In this document: piece by piece, positions 7,540-14,759 of the stretch
Numbering within the stretch: position 1 is the stretch's first letter
Layout: every line of letters starts with the position of its first letter
Source: JACRCE01 sp038043305
GTDB lineage: Bacteria; Desulfobacterota; GWC2-55-46
Assembly (NCBI GenBank): GCA_038043305.1
Contig: JBBTCG010000234.1
Location: forward strand, 1 to 14,788
Reading direction: 5' to 3'
DNA: 14,788 nucleotides
Made by a program: the position numbers and the translations under genes
Notes under the pieces: generated by a model
Seen by the model: only the letters and a program-made list of their open reading frames with translations
Told to the model about the DNA's origin: nothing
The model's database searches: none

Positions 7540-7555
7540 AAACGACAAAAATTGC

Positions 7556-7565
7556 GGGGGGGGGG
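7556..7565. repeat. Ten-base G homopolymer
   Basis: A run of ten G on the plus strand, two bases beyond the TAA of the sigma-54 activator gene. It is outside any coding region. The exact length may be a sequencing or assembly artefact. Confidence 0.8.
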
Positions 7566-7566
7566 A

Positions 7567-9000
7567 TTACGCTTTTATATGCGCCTTGGAGAGCCTTTTA
7601 TTCAGCGCTTGTCGGGTTATGCCGAGTATCGTTGCCGCGATACCCTGGTTGCCGTGAGCCGATTCCATTGCCCTTGCAATCAGTAGTTCCTGTGCTTTTT
7701 TCAGCGTAGGGATGTGTCCCGCGTCAAGGGAGAGCGCATCAATGCCGCCGGGTACGGCTTGGGTATCCGTTGCCCTGCCTCCAGATGCGCCTCTCTCCAG
7801 ATTTATGATCTGCTTAAAGCTGTCCATGGACAGCACGCCTCCCTTGTGTCTCGCGACGGCGTCAAAGACCATTGATTCGAGTTCGCGAACGTTGCCCGGG
7901 AAATGGTAGGTTGACATGAGCGTGTCCAATTCTTGAGGATATGAGGGCGTTTTCCTGCTCATCGCGACCGACGCCTTTGCGATGAAGTGTTTGAGGAGCG
8001 TCGGGATGTCCGCTCTCCGTTCCCGGAGCGGCGGTATGTGTATCTGGTGCGCCCTAAGCCGATAATAAAGATCCATGCGAAAACGGCCTTCGCGGATGAG
8101 CCTTTGCAGATCCTTGTTCGTGGCCACCACGACGCGCACCTCGCTTCGTTTCGGCGCGTCGGACCCAAGGGGATAATACTGGTGTTCCTGCAGGAGCCTC
8201 AGGAGCTTGACCTGCGACGATTCGTTGGTGTCGCCTATCTCGTCAAGGAAGAGGGTACCGCGCGCGGCCTTTGCTATGAAGCCGTCCCTGGCTTCGTCCG
8301 CGCCGGTGTATGCGCCTTTTTTGTGGCCGAAGAGCGTGTCCGAGAACATCGTGTCGTCAAGCCCTGCAAGGTTGACGGCAACGAACTCGCCCGGCTTGCC
8401 GCTCAACCGGTGCACCGCCTTGGCGATGAGTTCCTTTCCAGCGCCGGTCTCGCCGGTTATCAGAACGGGCTGGTCAGTGGCGGCTATGACCTCTATGTAT
8501 TGGAATATGGCGCGCATCGTCTTGCTAACGGTAACGATGGAGGAAAACGCCTCCTCGTTTTCGATCCTGCCGTGGAGCAGAGTTTTTTTAAGCGACGACA
8601 CCTCGCTTTTGAGGGCGCGCATCTCAAGCGCCCGTTTTATGCTCGTCTCGAACCTGCTTAGTTCAACGGGTTTTACAAGGTAGTCGAAAGCGCCCATCTT
8701 CATGCACGACACGGCAATGTCAAGCTCGTTGAGCGCGGTCATCATTATTACCGGTATGTGCGGGTAGGCCTGATTTATTTCAGGCAGTAAACTGGTGCCC
8801 TTGAGGTGCGGCATGGAGATGTCCATTACGATGACGCTGACCTCGCGCTCCGCCAAAAGAGGCATTACGAGGCGGCTGTCCGAGGCGGTCAAGACCTCGC
8901 GGATGCCTGCGCCCTTGAGCATTATGCTGAAGGATGAAAGTATCTGCGGCTCGTCGTCCACGAGCAGGACCGGTAGATTTACGATGTTGAGATGTTCCAT
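7567..9000 (-). CDS. NtrC-family sigma-54-dependent response regulator (REC-AAA+-Fis HTH)
   Basis: A 477-residue enhancer-binding protein that uses ATP to open sigma-54 promoters. REC (about 10-125) has D15/D16, phospho-acceptor D60 (VIVMDISMP), T89 and K110. The central AAA+ domain has Walker A GETGAGKE (183-190), the sigma-54 contact loop GAYTGA (229-234, a natural Tyr variant of GAFTGA), Walker B GTLFLDEIGD (248-257) and the RFRMDLYYRL segment. A Fis-type helix-turn-helix is at about 436-473 (QGIAATILGITRQALNKRL). The ATG at 9000 is chosen because REC starts ten residues in; the open frame upstream is translated palindromic repeat DNA. No good Shine-Dalgarno is seen. Position next to two sigma-54-controlled genes makes it their likely activator, and the hybrid kinase upstream its possible partner (inference). 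Confidence 0.94.
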   Translation of the reverse strand: MEHLNIVNLPVLLVDDEPQILSSFSIMLKGAGIREVLTASDSRLVMPLLAEREVSVIVMDISMPHLKGTSLLPEINQAYPHIPVIMMTALNELDIAVSCMKMGAFDYLVKPVELSRFETSIKRALEMRALKSEVSSLKKTLLHGRIENEEAFSSIVTVSKTMRAIFQYIEVIAATDQPVLITGETGAGKELIAKAVHRLSGKPGEFVAVNLAGLDDTMFSDTLFGHKKGAYTGADEARDGFIAKAARGTLFLDEIGDTNESSQVKLLRLLQEHQYYPLGSDAPKRSEVRVVVATNKDLQRLIREGRFRMDLYYRLRAHQIHIPPLRERRADIPTLLKHFIAKASVAMSRKTPSYPQELDTLMSTYHFPGNVRELESMVFDAVARHKGGVLSMDSFKQIINLERGASGGRATDTQAVPGGIDALSLDAGHIPTLKKAQELLIARAMESAHGNQGIAATILGITRQALNKRLSKAHIKA

Positions 9001-9016
9001 AAAGACCGTGTAAAGG

Positions 9017-9041
9017 CCGTGACCGTGAACCGTGACCGTGA
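9017..9041. repeat. CCGTGA hexamer repeat, four copies
   Basis: CCGTGA occurs four times (9017-9022, 9023-9028, 9030-9035, 9036-9041) with one extra A in the middle. The stretch ACCGTGACCGTGAAAG here is identical to bases 3-18 of the window. With 9142-9169 in opposite orientation, it flanks the hairpin at 9097-9121, so the whole spacer can fold as a nested palindrome. Confidence 0.75.
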
Positions 9042-9096
9042 AAGGCGTAAGTCGTAAAAGACAGTAACAGTGTAAAGGCGTGTGCCGTGAAAGGAA

Positions 9097-9121
9097 CCCC
9101 CTCTCCCCTGCGGTGAGAGGG
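9097..9121. repeat. Imperfect CCCTCTC/GAGAGGG hairpin
   Basis: CCCTCTC (9099-9105) pairs with GAGAGGG (9115-9121), with further partial pairing in the loop. It belongs to the same C-rich palindrome type as 4448-4535 and 12342-12413. It sits between the rhodanese and the activator gene. Confidence 0.6.
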
Positions 9122-9141
9122 CTGGGAAGAGGGGGCACGGC

Positions 9142-9169
9142 TCACGCCGTTACACGGTCACGTTCACGG
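9142..9169. repeat. TCACGG-type hexamer repeat (inverted orientation)
   Basis: Copies of TCACGG and one-base variants (9142-9147, 9152-9157, 9158-9163, 9164-9169), the reverse complement of the CCGTGA family. The stop codon of the rhodanese (9164-9166) is inside this repeat. Confidence 0.65.
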
Positions 9170-9583
9170 TAGTTTAGGTTCCACCGGATAGCCGGCTCCG
9201 ACCCATGCGTCAAAACCGTCCTGTAAATAGCTTACCCGCTGAAAGCCGTTGTTCATCAGGAAGAGCGCCGCACCGGCGCTCGAGGTCGAGCTTGGTCACG
9301 TGCAGTACGTTACTATCTCGCGTCCCATCGGGATCTCGGCCAATCTGTCCGCCAGCTCTTCCGGGGCGATGCGTATCGCGCCCTTTATCTTGACCTTGCT
9401 CTTGTTGTATGAGCCGCTTGCGCGGACGTCGAGGATTATTACCGCGCCCTTGTCGAATTTAGCCTTAAGCTCCGCTGCGGTAACGCTCGGCGCATCTTTT
9501 GGCCCAGTGGCGTGGAGTTGGGCCGTAAACAGAAAAAACAGCGCCGCCAGTGCGGCGATCGCGGCATAAACATGTCTATGCAT
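9164..9583 (-). CDS. Secreted rhodanese-like protein, probable selenoprotein (in-frame UGA = Sec96)
   Basis: A 139-residue protein if the UGA at 9296-9298 is read as selenocysteine; otherwise it stops after 95 residues. Residues 1-25 are a signal peptide (basic start, hydrophobic core, L-H-A end), so it should act in the periplasm. A single rhodanese domain follows: VTAAELKAKF, then VIILDVRASGSY, then the active-site loop IVTYC94-T-U96-P, and after the UGA the normal C-terminal half (ALFLMNNGF, GFDAWVGAGYPVEP). From memory, one rhodanese subgroup has YCxCP here, so the UGA replaces the second Cys. Rhodaneses transfer sulfane sulfur by way of an active-site Cys; a C-x-U pair suggests redox or sulfur/selenium chemistry. 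The start overlaps the end of the kinase gene by 8 nt with GGGGG upstream, implying translational coupling. Alternatives: a nonsense mutation or a sequencing error. Confidence 0.8.
9263..9281 (-). promoter_or_regulatory. Candidate bacterial SECIS hairpin
   Basis: On the minus strand GAGCGCC-GGTGC-GGCGCTC forms a perfect 7-bp stem with a 5-nt loop starting GGU. The loop begins 21 nt after the UGA (9296-9298), inside the 16-37 nt window used in bacterial SECIS models, with G in the first two loop positions. It lies within the rhodanese coding region, as bacterial SECIS elements do. Confidence 0.68.
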
Positions 9584-12285
9584 CTTTGTCCCCCGTTTGG
9601 TTGATAAGTTTTTCTACAGTCTCGGTCAGTTGGTCTATGGTAAACGGCTTTTTGAGAAAGGCGTTTTGCGTGCCCTTGAGAAACTCCTGAGTATCCTTGT
9701 TTACGCCGTCGCCGGTGATGAAGATGAAACGGTTGAGCAGTTCAGGCTTTGTCCTTCGGGCCTCATGGTAGAACCGTTTGCCGTCCATGCCCGGCATCTT
9801 GATGTCGCTGATGATTATATCATAGTTGACCGTGGCAAGCCTTGTCAGCGCGTCCTCGCCGCTTGAGAATCTGTCTACGACGAACCCTGCTCGCTTGAGG
9901 GTGTCGTTCAGGAGGTCGAGTATTATTTCTTCATCGTCAAGTATGAGCGCCTTTAGCGCCCTGTCGCCGACTTCCGTTTGACGCGCTGTGTCGGATGATG
10001 GTTTTGTCTTGTCCGCCTCGCCGCCGCCCGTCGTGTTTTCGGTGATCGGCAGTTCGATGATGAACGTGGTGCCGGCTTCAAGGGTGGAAGCAACGCGGAT
10101 GTTTCCGCCATGCTCGTTTATTATGCCGTATGAGATGGACAGTCCCAGTCCAGTGCCCCTGCCGACCGGCTTGGTGGTAAAGAACGGGTCGAATATCCTG
10201 GAGGCCACCTCGCTGGTCATGCCCNNNNNNNNNNNNNNNNNNNNNNNNNNNNNNNNNNNNNNNNNNNNNNNNNNNNNNNNNNNNNNNNNNNNNNNNNNNN
10301 NNNNNNNNNNNNNNNNNNNNNNNNCTGTGGGAGGCGTCATAGACCTTGGAAAGCCTGTCGCGTATCTGGGTTCCTTCGCCGGCTTCCATCATCATCAGTT
10401 CGGTAAAACACATGATGCCGGTAAGGGGGTTATTGAGCTCATGCGCCACGCCTGAGACAAGCTCGCCGAGGGATGAGAGCTTGTCCGACTGCATGAGTTT
10501 TTGCGTCAGCATGCGCTCATTGGTAACGTCCTTTATGTACACGACGGCCATCTTTTGGGCGTCGCCTGCGGCGATGAGCGGGAAGGTGTGCCACATCAGC
10601 ACCTTGCCGTTGGGCGCGGTAATCTCCACTTCAAACGGCACCGCGGCGTCAATCGCCTTCTTTACAGGGCATCCGTCCCTTGGTTCGCCCATGCCGAAAA
10701 AGGCGCAGACGTCCTTTCCGAGGATCATCTGCTCGTCGGCGCCGAAGGCGCGCATGAAGTGCCTGTTGGCCTCCATGATGCGGCGGTCGTAGTCAACGAG
10801 CAGGACGTGATCCTGTATGCCGTCGTATATGAGCCGCAGCTTGTCCTTGGTCTTCTTGAGTTCCTCCTCCTCGCGTTTGATGACGTTGTTTGCGGCCTTA
10901 AGCTCGGAGTTTCGCTTGTCAAGGTCCTCGTTTAAGATCCTCAGTTCCTCGTTTATGGAGTGCAGTTCCTCGGTCTGGCTCTGCGTCTCCTCATAAGCCA
11001 CCTCAAGCTCCTCGTTGGTCTTCTTGAGTTCGTCGTTCACCTGGGCGTACTCCCTGTTCTTCTGCTCGATTTCGTTTAAGTAGCTGGCCTTCTCCTCCTC
11101 GCGTTTCAACACCTCGTCAAGCATCGAGTTGAAGGTAACGGCAAGCGACGCTATCTCGTCTTTGGCGTCCTTGCCGCCGCTTACATCAAGCCTTGCCGCC
11201 GCGCTCCAATCTTTGTAGTTGCCGAGTTTTTCCTTGAGGGATTTGAGCGGCCGCGTAATCCTGTTGGTCAGGAACATGGCGGCAATGAGGCTCATGACGA
11301 TGCCGAGCACGGTTATGGCCGCGATTACGGTCTGCGTCTGCCTCTGTATGGCCCAGAGCTTGTCCTTTGACATGCCCACGTCAATGGAGCCTATTATGCC
11401 GCCTTTTGCGTCCCGTATCGGCTCGAACATGGAGATGAAGGTCGTATCCGGCATGTTGAGTTCCATGAACGCCGATTTGCCGGATGAGATCAGCTTGAGC
11501 GCCTCAATGGGCAGGTTCGTGCCGGTAAGCTGTCTGCCAGCGCCGTCGGTCAGGTTCGTTGCTATGCGCGTGCCTTTGTATGTGATGGTGGTGAACATGC
11601 CCGGCAGTTTGTAGGCCACCGTGTCGGGTATGTAGACGTCGTTGTTTATGGCGTCTCCGGTGATTATCGCGCCTATGGTCCTGCGTTCGGCGTCTTGCAC
11701 CGGCGTAACCACCATCAGCGCCAGCACGTCGGCCGGTTTGTTCCCCTCCTGCACATCGCGCAGGCGCATCTTCTGCCGGAGTTCGTTGCCTTCGCGTCTT
11801 AAAAGGTCTTGGTGTATGACCTCTGTCGCGGTTTGCGGCTCGCCAAGCGCGACCGCCCGTTGTACAAGCCCGTTTAGATCAACCTTGTCCCCCGATATAT
11901 CCGTGTTCAATCTGGCGATCACGCGGCCGTCCTTGTCAACGACGGTCCAGATGTCCACGTATGGGCGCATTTCGTGCCAGTTGCGCATCATCTTTTTCAG
12001 GTATGCCTTGTCGCGTCTCGCCACGGCGGATTTTATTTCCTCCATGGAGGTGGCCTGGAGCATGCCGTAGCGCATCTGGTCTCCGTGCACGTAATACTCG
12101 GTAAGCGCAGCCTTCAGCCCTATGGCGAGCTTTTCCTGCGACTCCTTCAAAAGACGCGCCTCGATTACCCTGTTCGAGATGTACGCGAGGAGGAGCATCG
12201 GGATGAGGATGACGGACAGGAAGGCAATGGACATCTTTACGCCCATTGACCTGTTAGATATTAGTTTTGTGATTGACCGGTTCAT
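9576..12285 (-). CDS. Cache-HAMP-PAS hybrid histidine kinase with C-terminal REC (interrupted by assembly gap)
   Basis: A membrane hybrid kinase split by 100 N (10225-10324). Before the gap (653 residues): TM1 16-38; periplasmic double-Cache-like sensor about 42-318; TM2 319-340; HAMP about 341-395; a long coiled coil about 392-485 with repeating E-E-L/N-E-E-L; PAS about 486-595 with Cys pair C527/C539; HisKA with H615 in GVAHELNNPL. After the gap: the end of HATPase_c (FFTTKP, GRGTGLGLSISYG) and a REC domain with acceptor D in IIISDIKMPG and K before PF. The N box and most of the G1 box are missing, so the gap hides roughly 90-110 residues (about 300 nt), not 33. The two sides are in different frames across exactly 100 bases but agree if the true gap is a multiple of three. 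AGGAG lies ten bases before the ATG. The CheR gene precedes it and the rhodanese overlaps its end. Confidence 0.9.
10225..10324. other. Assembly gap (100 N)
   Basis: Exactly 100 N, a standard placeholder for a gap of unknown size, inside the ATPase domain of the hybrid kinase gene. The flanking codons (AGn before, nnG then GGC-ATG after) require a true length divisible by three if the gene is intact. Confidence 0.97.
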
Positions 12286-12297
12286 TGTTTTATATCT

Positions 12298-12413
12298 CCT
12301 ATCCCCAACGGGGAGAGGGAGTTAAGAGATTCCTTTTTCATCCTCTCCCCGTTGGGGAGAGGACAGAGGTGAGGGGGCGCTTCAACTCCCCCTTCACCCC
12401 GCGCCGGGGAGAC
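12298..12413. repeat. Multi-hairpin C-rich palindromic repeat (copy 2)
   Basis: Contains an imperfect CCTATCCCC/GGGGAGAGG hairpin (12298-12318), a perfect CCTCTCCCC-GTT-GGGGAGAGG hairpin (12342-12362), a GGTGAGGGGG/CCCCCTTCACC pair (12368-12398) and a degenerate last hairpin. Bases 12342-12413 follow the same order of parts as 4448-4535. The last part overlaps the 3' end of the CheR gene, and the first adjoins the ribosome site of the hybrid kinase. Confidence 0.75.
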
Positions 12414-13266
12414 TCCTATCTTGCGCGATCTTGCGGTAGATGCCAAGTCTTCCGTCTATGCGCTCATAGCGGCCCGCAAAGGCCGTAGGCACTATCTCTG
12501 CCCTGCCCATGACGAGCAGTCCGCCTTTTTTGAGAGAATAGTCCAATTTGGCAAAGGCCGACCCCTGCAGCGCCTTGTTGAAGTATATGAACAGGTTTCT
12601 GCAAAACAGGATGTGAACGTTCGGTATCGGATGGTTGGTAACGATGTCAAGGACGCCGAACTTCACGTGGTTACGGATATCGTAACCGATTCTATTGTGT
12701 CCGCCCTGAAGCCTGAAGTGTCTTTTCCACGTGTCGGTGTCAACGTTATGGAGCTGTTCCATCCTGTAGACCCCGCGTCTGGCCTGCTCTATGGCGTCCC
12801 GGCAGATGTCGGTTGCAAATACCGTGGCGCGCCTCATAACATCGGGGCCGAGCGTCTCGGAGAGCATGATGGCGATGGAGTACGGCTCTTCGCCGTAAGC
12901 GCAGCCGCAACTCCATACGCGGAGTTTTTCTGTGCTTGGAGGAGCCTCCCGCAGCAGTTTTTTGAGCGCTGTAAAGACCTCCGGCTCCCTGAAGAACTCG
13001 CTCACCTGTATCGTTATCGTGGAGAGGAGTTTGTCGTACTCCGAGGGATCGCGCTCAAGCATACGGCGGTACTCGTCAAGGCTTGACGCCTGATGCGCGT
13101 TCAAGACCTTCAAAACCCTGCGCTTGAAGCTTGCGGGTTTATAGCCGGAAAAGTCCCACCCGCGTTCGGTCTTCATCATGTGGATGAGCGAGGCGAGATC
13201 GGTTTCGTTCAATGCGGCGGCAATTGTTCTTTTGTCCTCTGAGGCGATATTTCTCATGATGCGCAT
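12394..13266 (-). CDS. CheR-type SAM-dependent methyltransferase
   Basis: A 290-residue protein of the chemotaxis glutamate methyltransferase family, which transfers methyl groups from S-adenosylmethionine to receptor glutamates. The N-terminal CheR_N helices are about 20-80 (FKRRVLKVLNAH). The catalytic domain is about 82-280, with the loop QVSEFFREPEVF (87-98) and the SAM-binding motif VWSCGCAYGEEPYS (117-130; the family usually has WSAGCSTGEEPYS). An acidic ATDICRDAIE follows, then FCRNLFIYFN (221-230) and the C-terminal GIYRKI. No chemoreceptor or cheB is in the window; it precedes a sensor kinase, so its target could be that sensor or a receptor elsewhere. The start may be 13266 or the ATG three codons later (13257). 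The last seven codons and the TGA lie in a palindromic repeat. Confidence 0.92.
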   Translation of the reverse strand: MRIMRNIASEDKRTIAAALNETDLASLIHMMKTERGWDFSGYKPASFKRRVLKVLNAHQASSLDEYRRMLERDPSEYDKLLSTITIQVSEFFREPEVFTALKKLLREAPPSTEKLRVWSCGCAYGEEPYSIAIMLSETLGPDVMRRATVFATDICRDAIEQARRGVYRMEQLHNVDTDTWKRHFRLQGGHNRIGYDIRNHVKFGVLDIVTNHPIPNVHILFCRNLFIYFNKALQGSAFAKLDYSLKKGGLLVMGRAEIVPTAFAGRYERIDGRLGIYRKIAQDRSLPGAG

Positions 13267-13273
13267 CCCGCCT

Positions 13274-13298
13274 ACCCCCGAGTGTCTCTATCGGGGGT
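13274..13298 (-). promoter_or_regulatory. Leader hairpin before the CheR gene
   Basis: ACCCCCGA (13274-13281) and TCGGGGGT (13291-13298) form a perfect 8-bp stem with a 9-nt loop. It ends 7-8 bases before the ATG at 13266, and its promoter-distal arm holds the only G-rich ribosome-site candidate. It could limit translation, but there is no direct evidence of regulation. Confidence 0.45.
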
Positions 13299-13344
13299 CC
13301 GTGCCTGCGTCGTTGAGAGGTGATTCGGTGGTAAGTTGTATGTC

Positions 13345-13353
13345 ATTATACCA
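13345..13353 (-). promoter_or_regulatory. Extended -10 sigma-70 promoter for the CheR-kinase-rhodanese group
   Basis: Minus-strand TGGTATAAT is a perfect -10 hexamer with the TGn extension. A weak -35 candidate, TTGTTC (13370-13375), lies at 19-bp spacing. Transcription would start near 13338, leaving a leader of about 70 nt that contains the hairpin at 13274-13298. Confidence 0.6.
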
Positions 13354-13384
13354 CAATTGGCAAAAAAAGGAACAATCGTAACCT

Positions 13385-14026
13385 TCAGGCGGCCTTTCTT
13401 CTATGCCTCATGTACTCGATTATTCCCGGCAGGATTGAGATGACTATAATGGATAGTATGATAAGGGTAAAGTTTTTCCTGATTATTGGGATGCTGCCGA
13501 AGAAGTATCCGGCCAGCGTGAAGCTTGCAATCCACAGGACGCCGCCCGTGATATTAAATATGATGAATCTTGCGTAGGACATGCTTCCAACGCCCGCGAT
13601 AAACGGCGCAAAGGTCCTGATTATCGGCACGAATCTGGCGAATATGATTGTTTTTCCGCCATATTTAGCGTAGAACCGCTCGGTCTTTTCAAGATATTCT
13701 TTTTTGAATATGCGGCTCCACGTCCCGCTGAACGCCTTGGGTCCTATGTAGTTTCCTATGCCGTAGTTGACGCTGTCGCCGAGGATCGCGGCGATAATCA
13801 GGAGTATAAGCAGGGTTTGCAGGTCAAGGGCGCCAAGCGCCGCAAGATTGCCTATGACAAAGAGGAGCGAATCCCCGGGCAGAAAAGGCGTAACAACAAG
13901 CCCTGTTTCGCAGAAGATTACCAGAAAGAGGATGGCATAAGTCCATATCCCGTATTGAGCCGTTATCGCGCTCAGGTGGACGTCAAGGTGCAGGAATATG
14001 TCAATGACGTGCTTTATCAATTCCAT
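13385..14026 (-). CDS. DedA-family (VTT domain) membrane protein
   Basis: A 213-residue inner-membrane protein of the DedA/SNARE-associated family, members of which act in lipid flipping and envelope homeostasis. Family marks are the re-entrant motif ETGLVVTPFLPGDSLLF and the later ARFVPIIRTFAPFIAGVGSM, plus several hydrophobic helices (about 25-50, 62-85, 140-165, 185-205). The length is normal for the family. GGGGG seven bases before the ATG at 14026 and a promoter at 14066-14094 support the start. Its substrate cannot be told from sequence. From memory, some DedA proteins are fused to rhodanese domains with a YCxCP loop; here a rhodanese is encoded about 4 kb downstream, separately, so any link is only suggestive. 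Confidence 0.93.
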   Translation of the reverse strand: MELIKHVIDIFLHLDVHLSAITAQYGIWTYAILFLVIFCETGLVVTPFLPGDSLLFVIGNLAALGALDLQTLLILLIIAAILGDSVNYGIGNYIGPKAFSGTWSRIFKKEYLEKTERFYAKYGGKTIIFARFVPIIRTFAPFIAGVGSMSYARFIIFNITGGVLWIASFTLAGYFFGSIPIIRKNFTLIILSIIVISILPGIIEYMRHRRKAA

Positions 14027-14065
14027 TGTGTCCCCCGGCGGTTTTTTTCCTTGACGGAATTTTTA

Positions 14066-14094
14066 AATATAAGACATAAATCCTTGCAAGTCCA
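14066..14094 (-). promoter_or_regulatory. Sigma-70-type promoter of the DedA gene
   Basis: On the minus strand, -35 TGGACT (14094-14089) and -10 TATATT (14071-14066) are separated by exactly 17 bp. The predicted start near 14059 gives a leader of about 33 nt with the GGGGG ribosome site. Confidence 0.5.
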
Positions 14095-14108
14095 GCCTTT
14101 CTTGAACG

Positions 14109-14187
14109 GTTATCGGTTCACCCCGTTAGAGAATCATTTTATCTAACGGGGTGAAGGTGAAAGAATAATTATCCTTTAACCGATAAC
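14109..14187. repeat. GTTATCGGTT/AACCGATAAC palindromic repeat, long copy with inner hairpin
   Basis: Outer arms GTTATCGGTT (14109-14118) and AACCGATAAC (14178-14187) enclose a perfect 14-bp hairpin: TTCACCCCGTTAGA (14117-14130) with TCTAACGGGGTGAA (14142-14155). The AT-rich part TAATTATCCTT matches the short copy at 2086-2125. It lies just after the stop of the four-helix membrane protein. Confidence 0.75.
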
Positions 14188-14190
14188 TTT

Positions 14191-14673
14191 CTAAAACAGG
14201 TTTATCCCGTGCGCCGTAAGCACTCCGGCAACGGAGGCCGCCAGCGATATGGCCACCATAAACCAGTGCAGTCTGTTCATTCGTATGAATATGGCGTCTA
14301 TGTCAACGTTCTTTCCGGGGGTCATCATGTTTGCAAGCATCTTCTTTATTACGAACGGCTCAAGCCCAAAGAGCATCACGAACCAGAAGACCCAAATGAG
14401 CGTCATGAAGGTGAGCGGTATGCCCTGGCGCGTAAACAGCAACTCCCACCATCCCATCTGAAACATCATTACGAATCCCGAAATGCCTGTTATCAGGTTG
14501 TAGACGCGGGCCATATTGGCAAACCTGTGCTCCACGCGCTGAAATAAAAGCGCCTTTTGAAGCGGGTCAGGCGTTTTTATCGCCATCGGCAGGACTATCA
14601 TCGTAACAAAGGCAAGCCCGCCTATCCATAAGATAACCGTCAGTACGTGTATAACGTGCATCAGATAAAACAT
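14191..14673 (-). CDS. Small four-helix membrane protein, CopD-like
   Basis: A 160-residue integral membrane protein with helices at about 3-28, 53-78, 86-109 and 134-155. The N-terminal HVIHVLTVILWIGG resembles CopD-like and related small membrane proteins, where a His in the first helix can bind copper or haem. Candidate ligands here are H6, H9, H49, H136 and H155. I cannot name the family firmly and assign no reaction. The start is strong: AGGAGG seven bases before the ATG. It is followed by the palindromic repeat at 14109-14187 and separated from the DedA gene by 164 nt, so it is probably its own transcription unit. Confidence 0.85.
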   Translation of the reverse strand: MFYLMHVIHVLTVILWIGGLAFVTMIVLPMAIKTPDPLQKALLFQRVEHRFANMARVYNLITGISGFVMMFQMGWWELLFTRQGIPLTFMTLIWVFWFVMLFGLEPFVIKKMLANMMTPGKNVDIDAIFIRMNRLHWFMVAISLAASVAGVLTAHGINLF

Positions 14674-14759
14674 GTTTTGTCCTCCTTATCGCCCGTCAGT
14701 CTTTTAACATCATACAATAGTCTCATAAGAACTCTAATCTTTAATATGACGGAAATCAA

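Noticed and set aside
9001..9138. A 46-residue N-terminal extension of the sigma-54 activator
   Set aside because: It is a translation of palindromic spacer DNA (PSPLTAGERG type), and the REC domain begins properly after the ATG at 9000.
4..9170. CRISPR array from the recurring short repeats
   Set aside because: Units are hexamers or hairpins in separate spacers, without regular spacer sequences, and no cas gene is present.
9164..9295. Rhodanese as a simple pseudogene truncated by a nonsense mutation
   Set aside because: Not excluded, but the single stop is UGA at a position expected to be Cys, the downstream frame is intact, and a SECIS-like hairpin is correctly placed.
9576..10340. A separate short kinase/receiver gene starting at 10340
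   Set aside because: Its start lies before the N run and reads M-T-P-P-T out of frame with the upstream kinase; the later part is the natural continuation of the kinase after an assembly gap.
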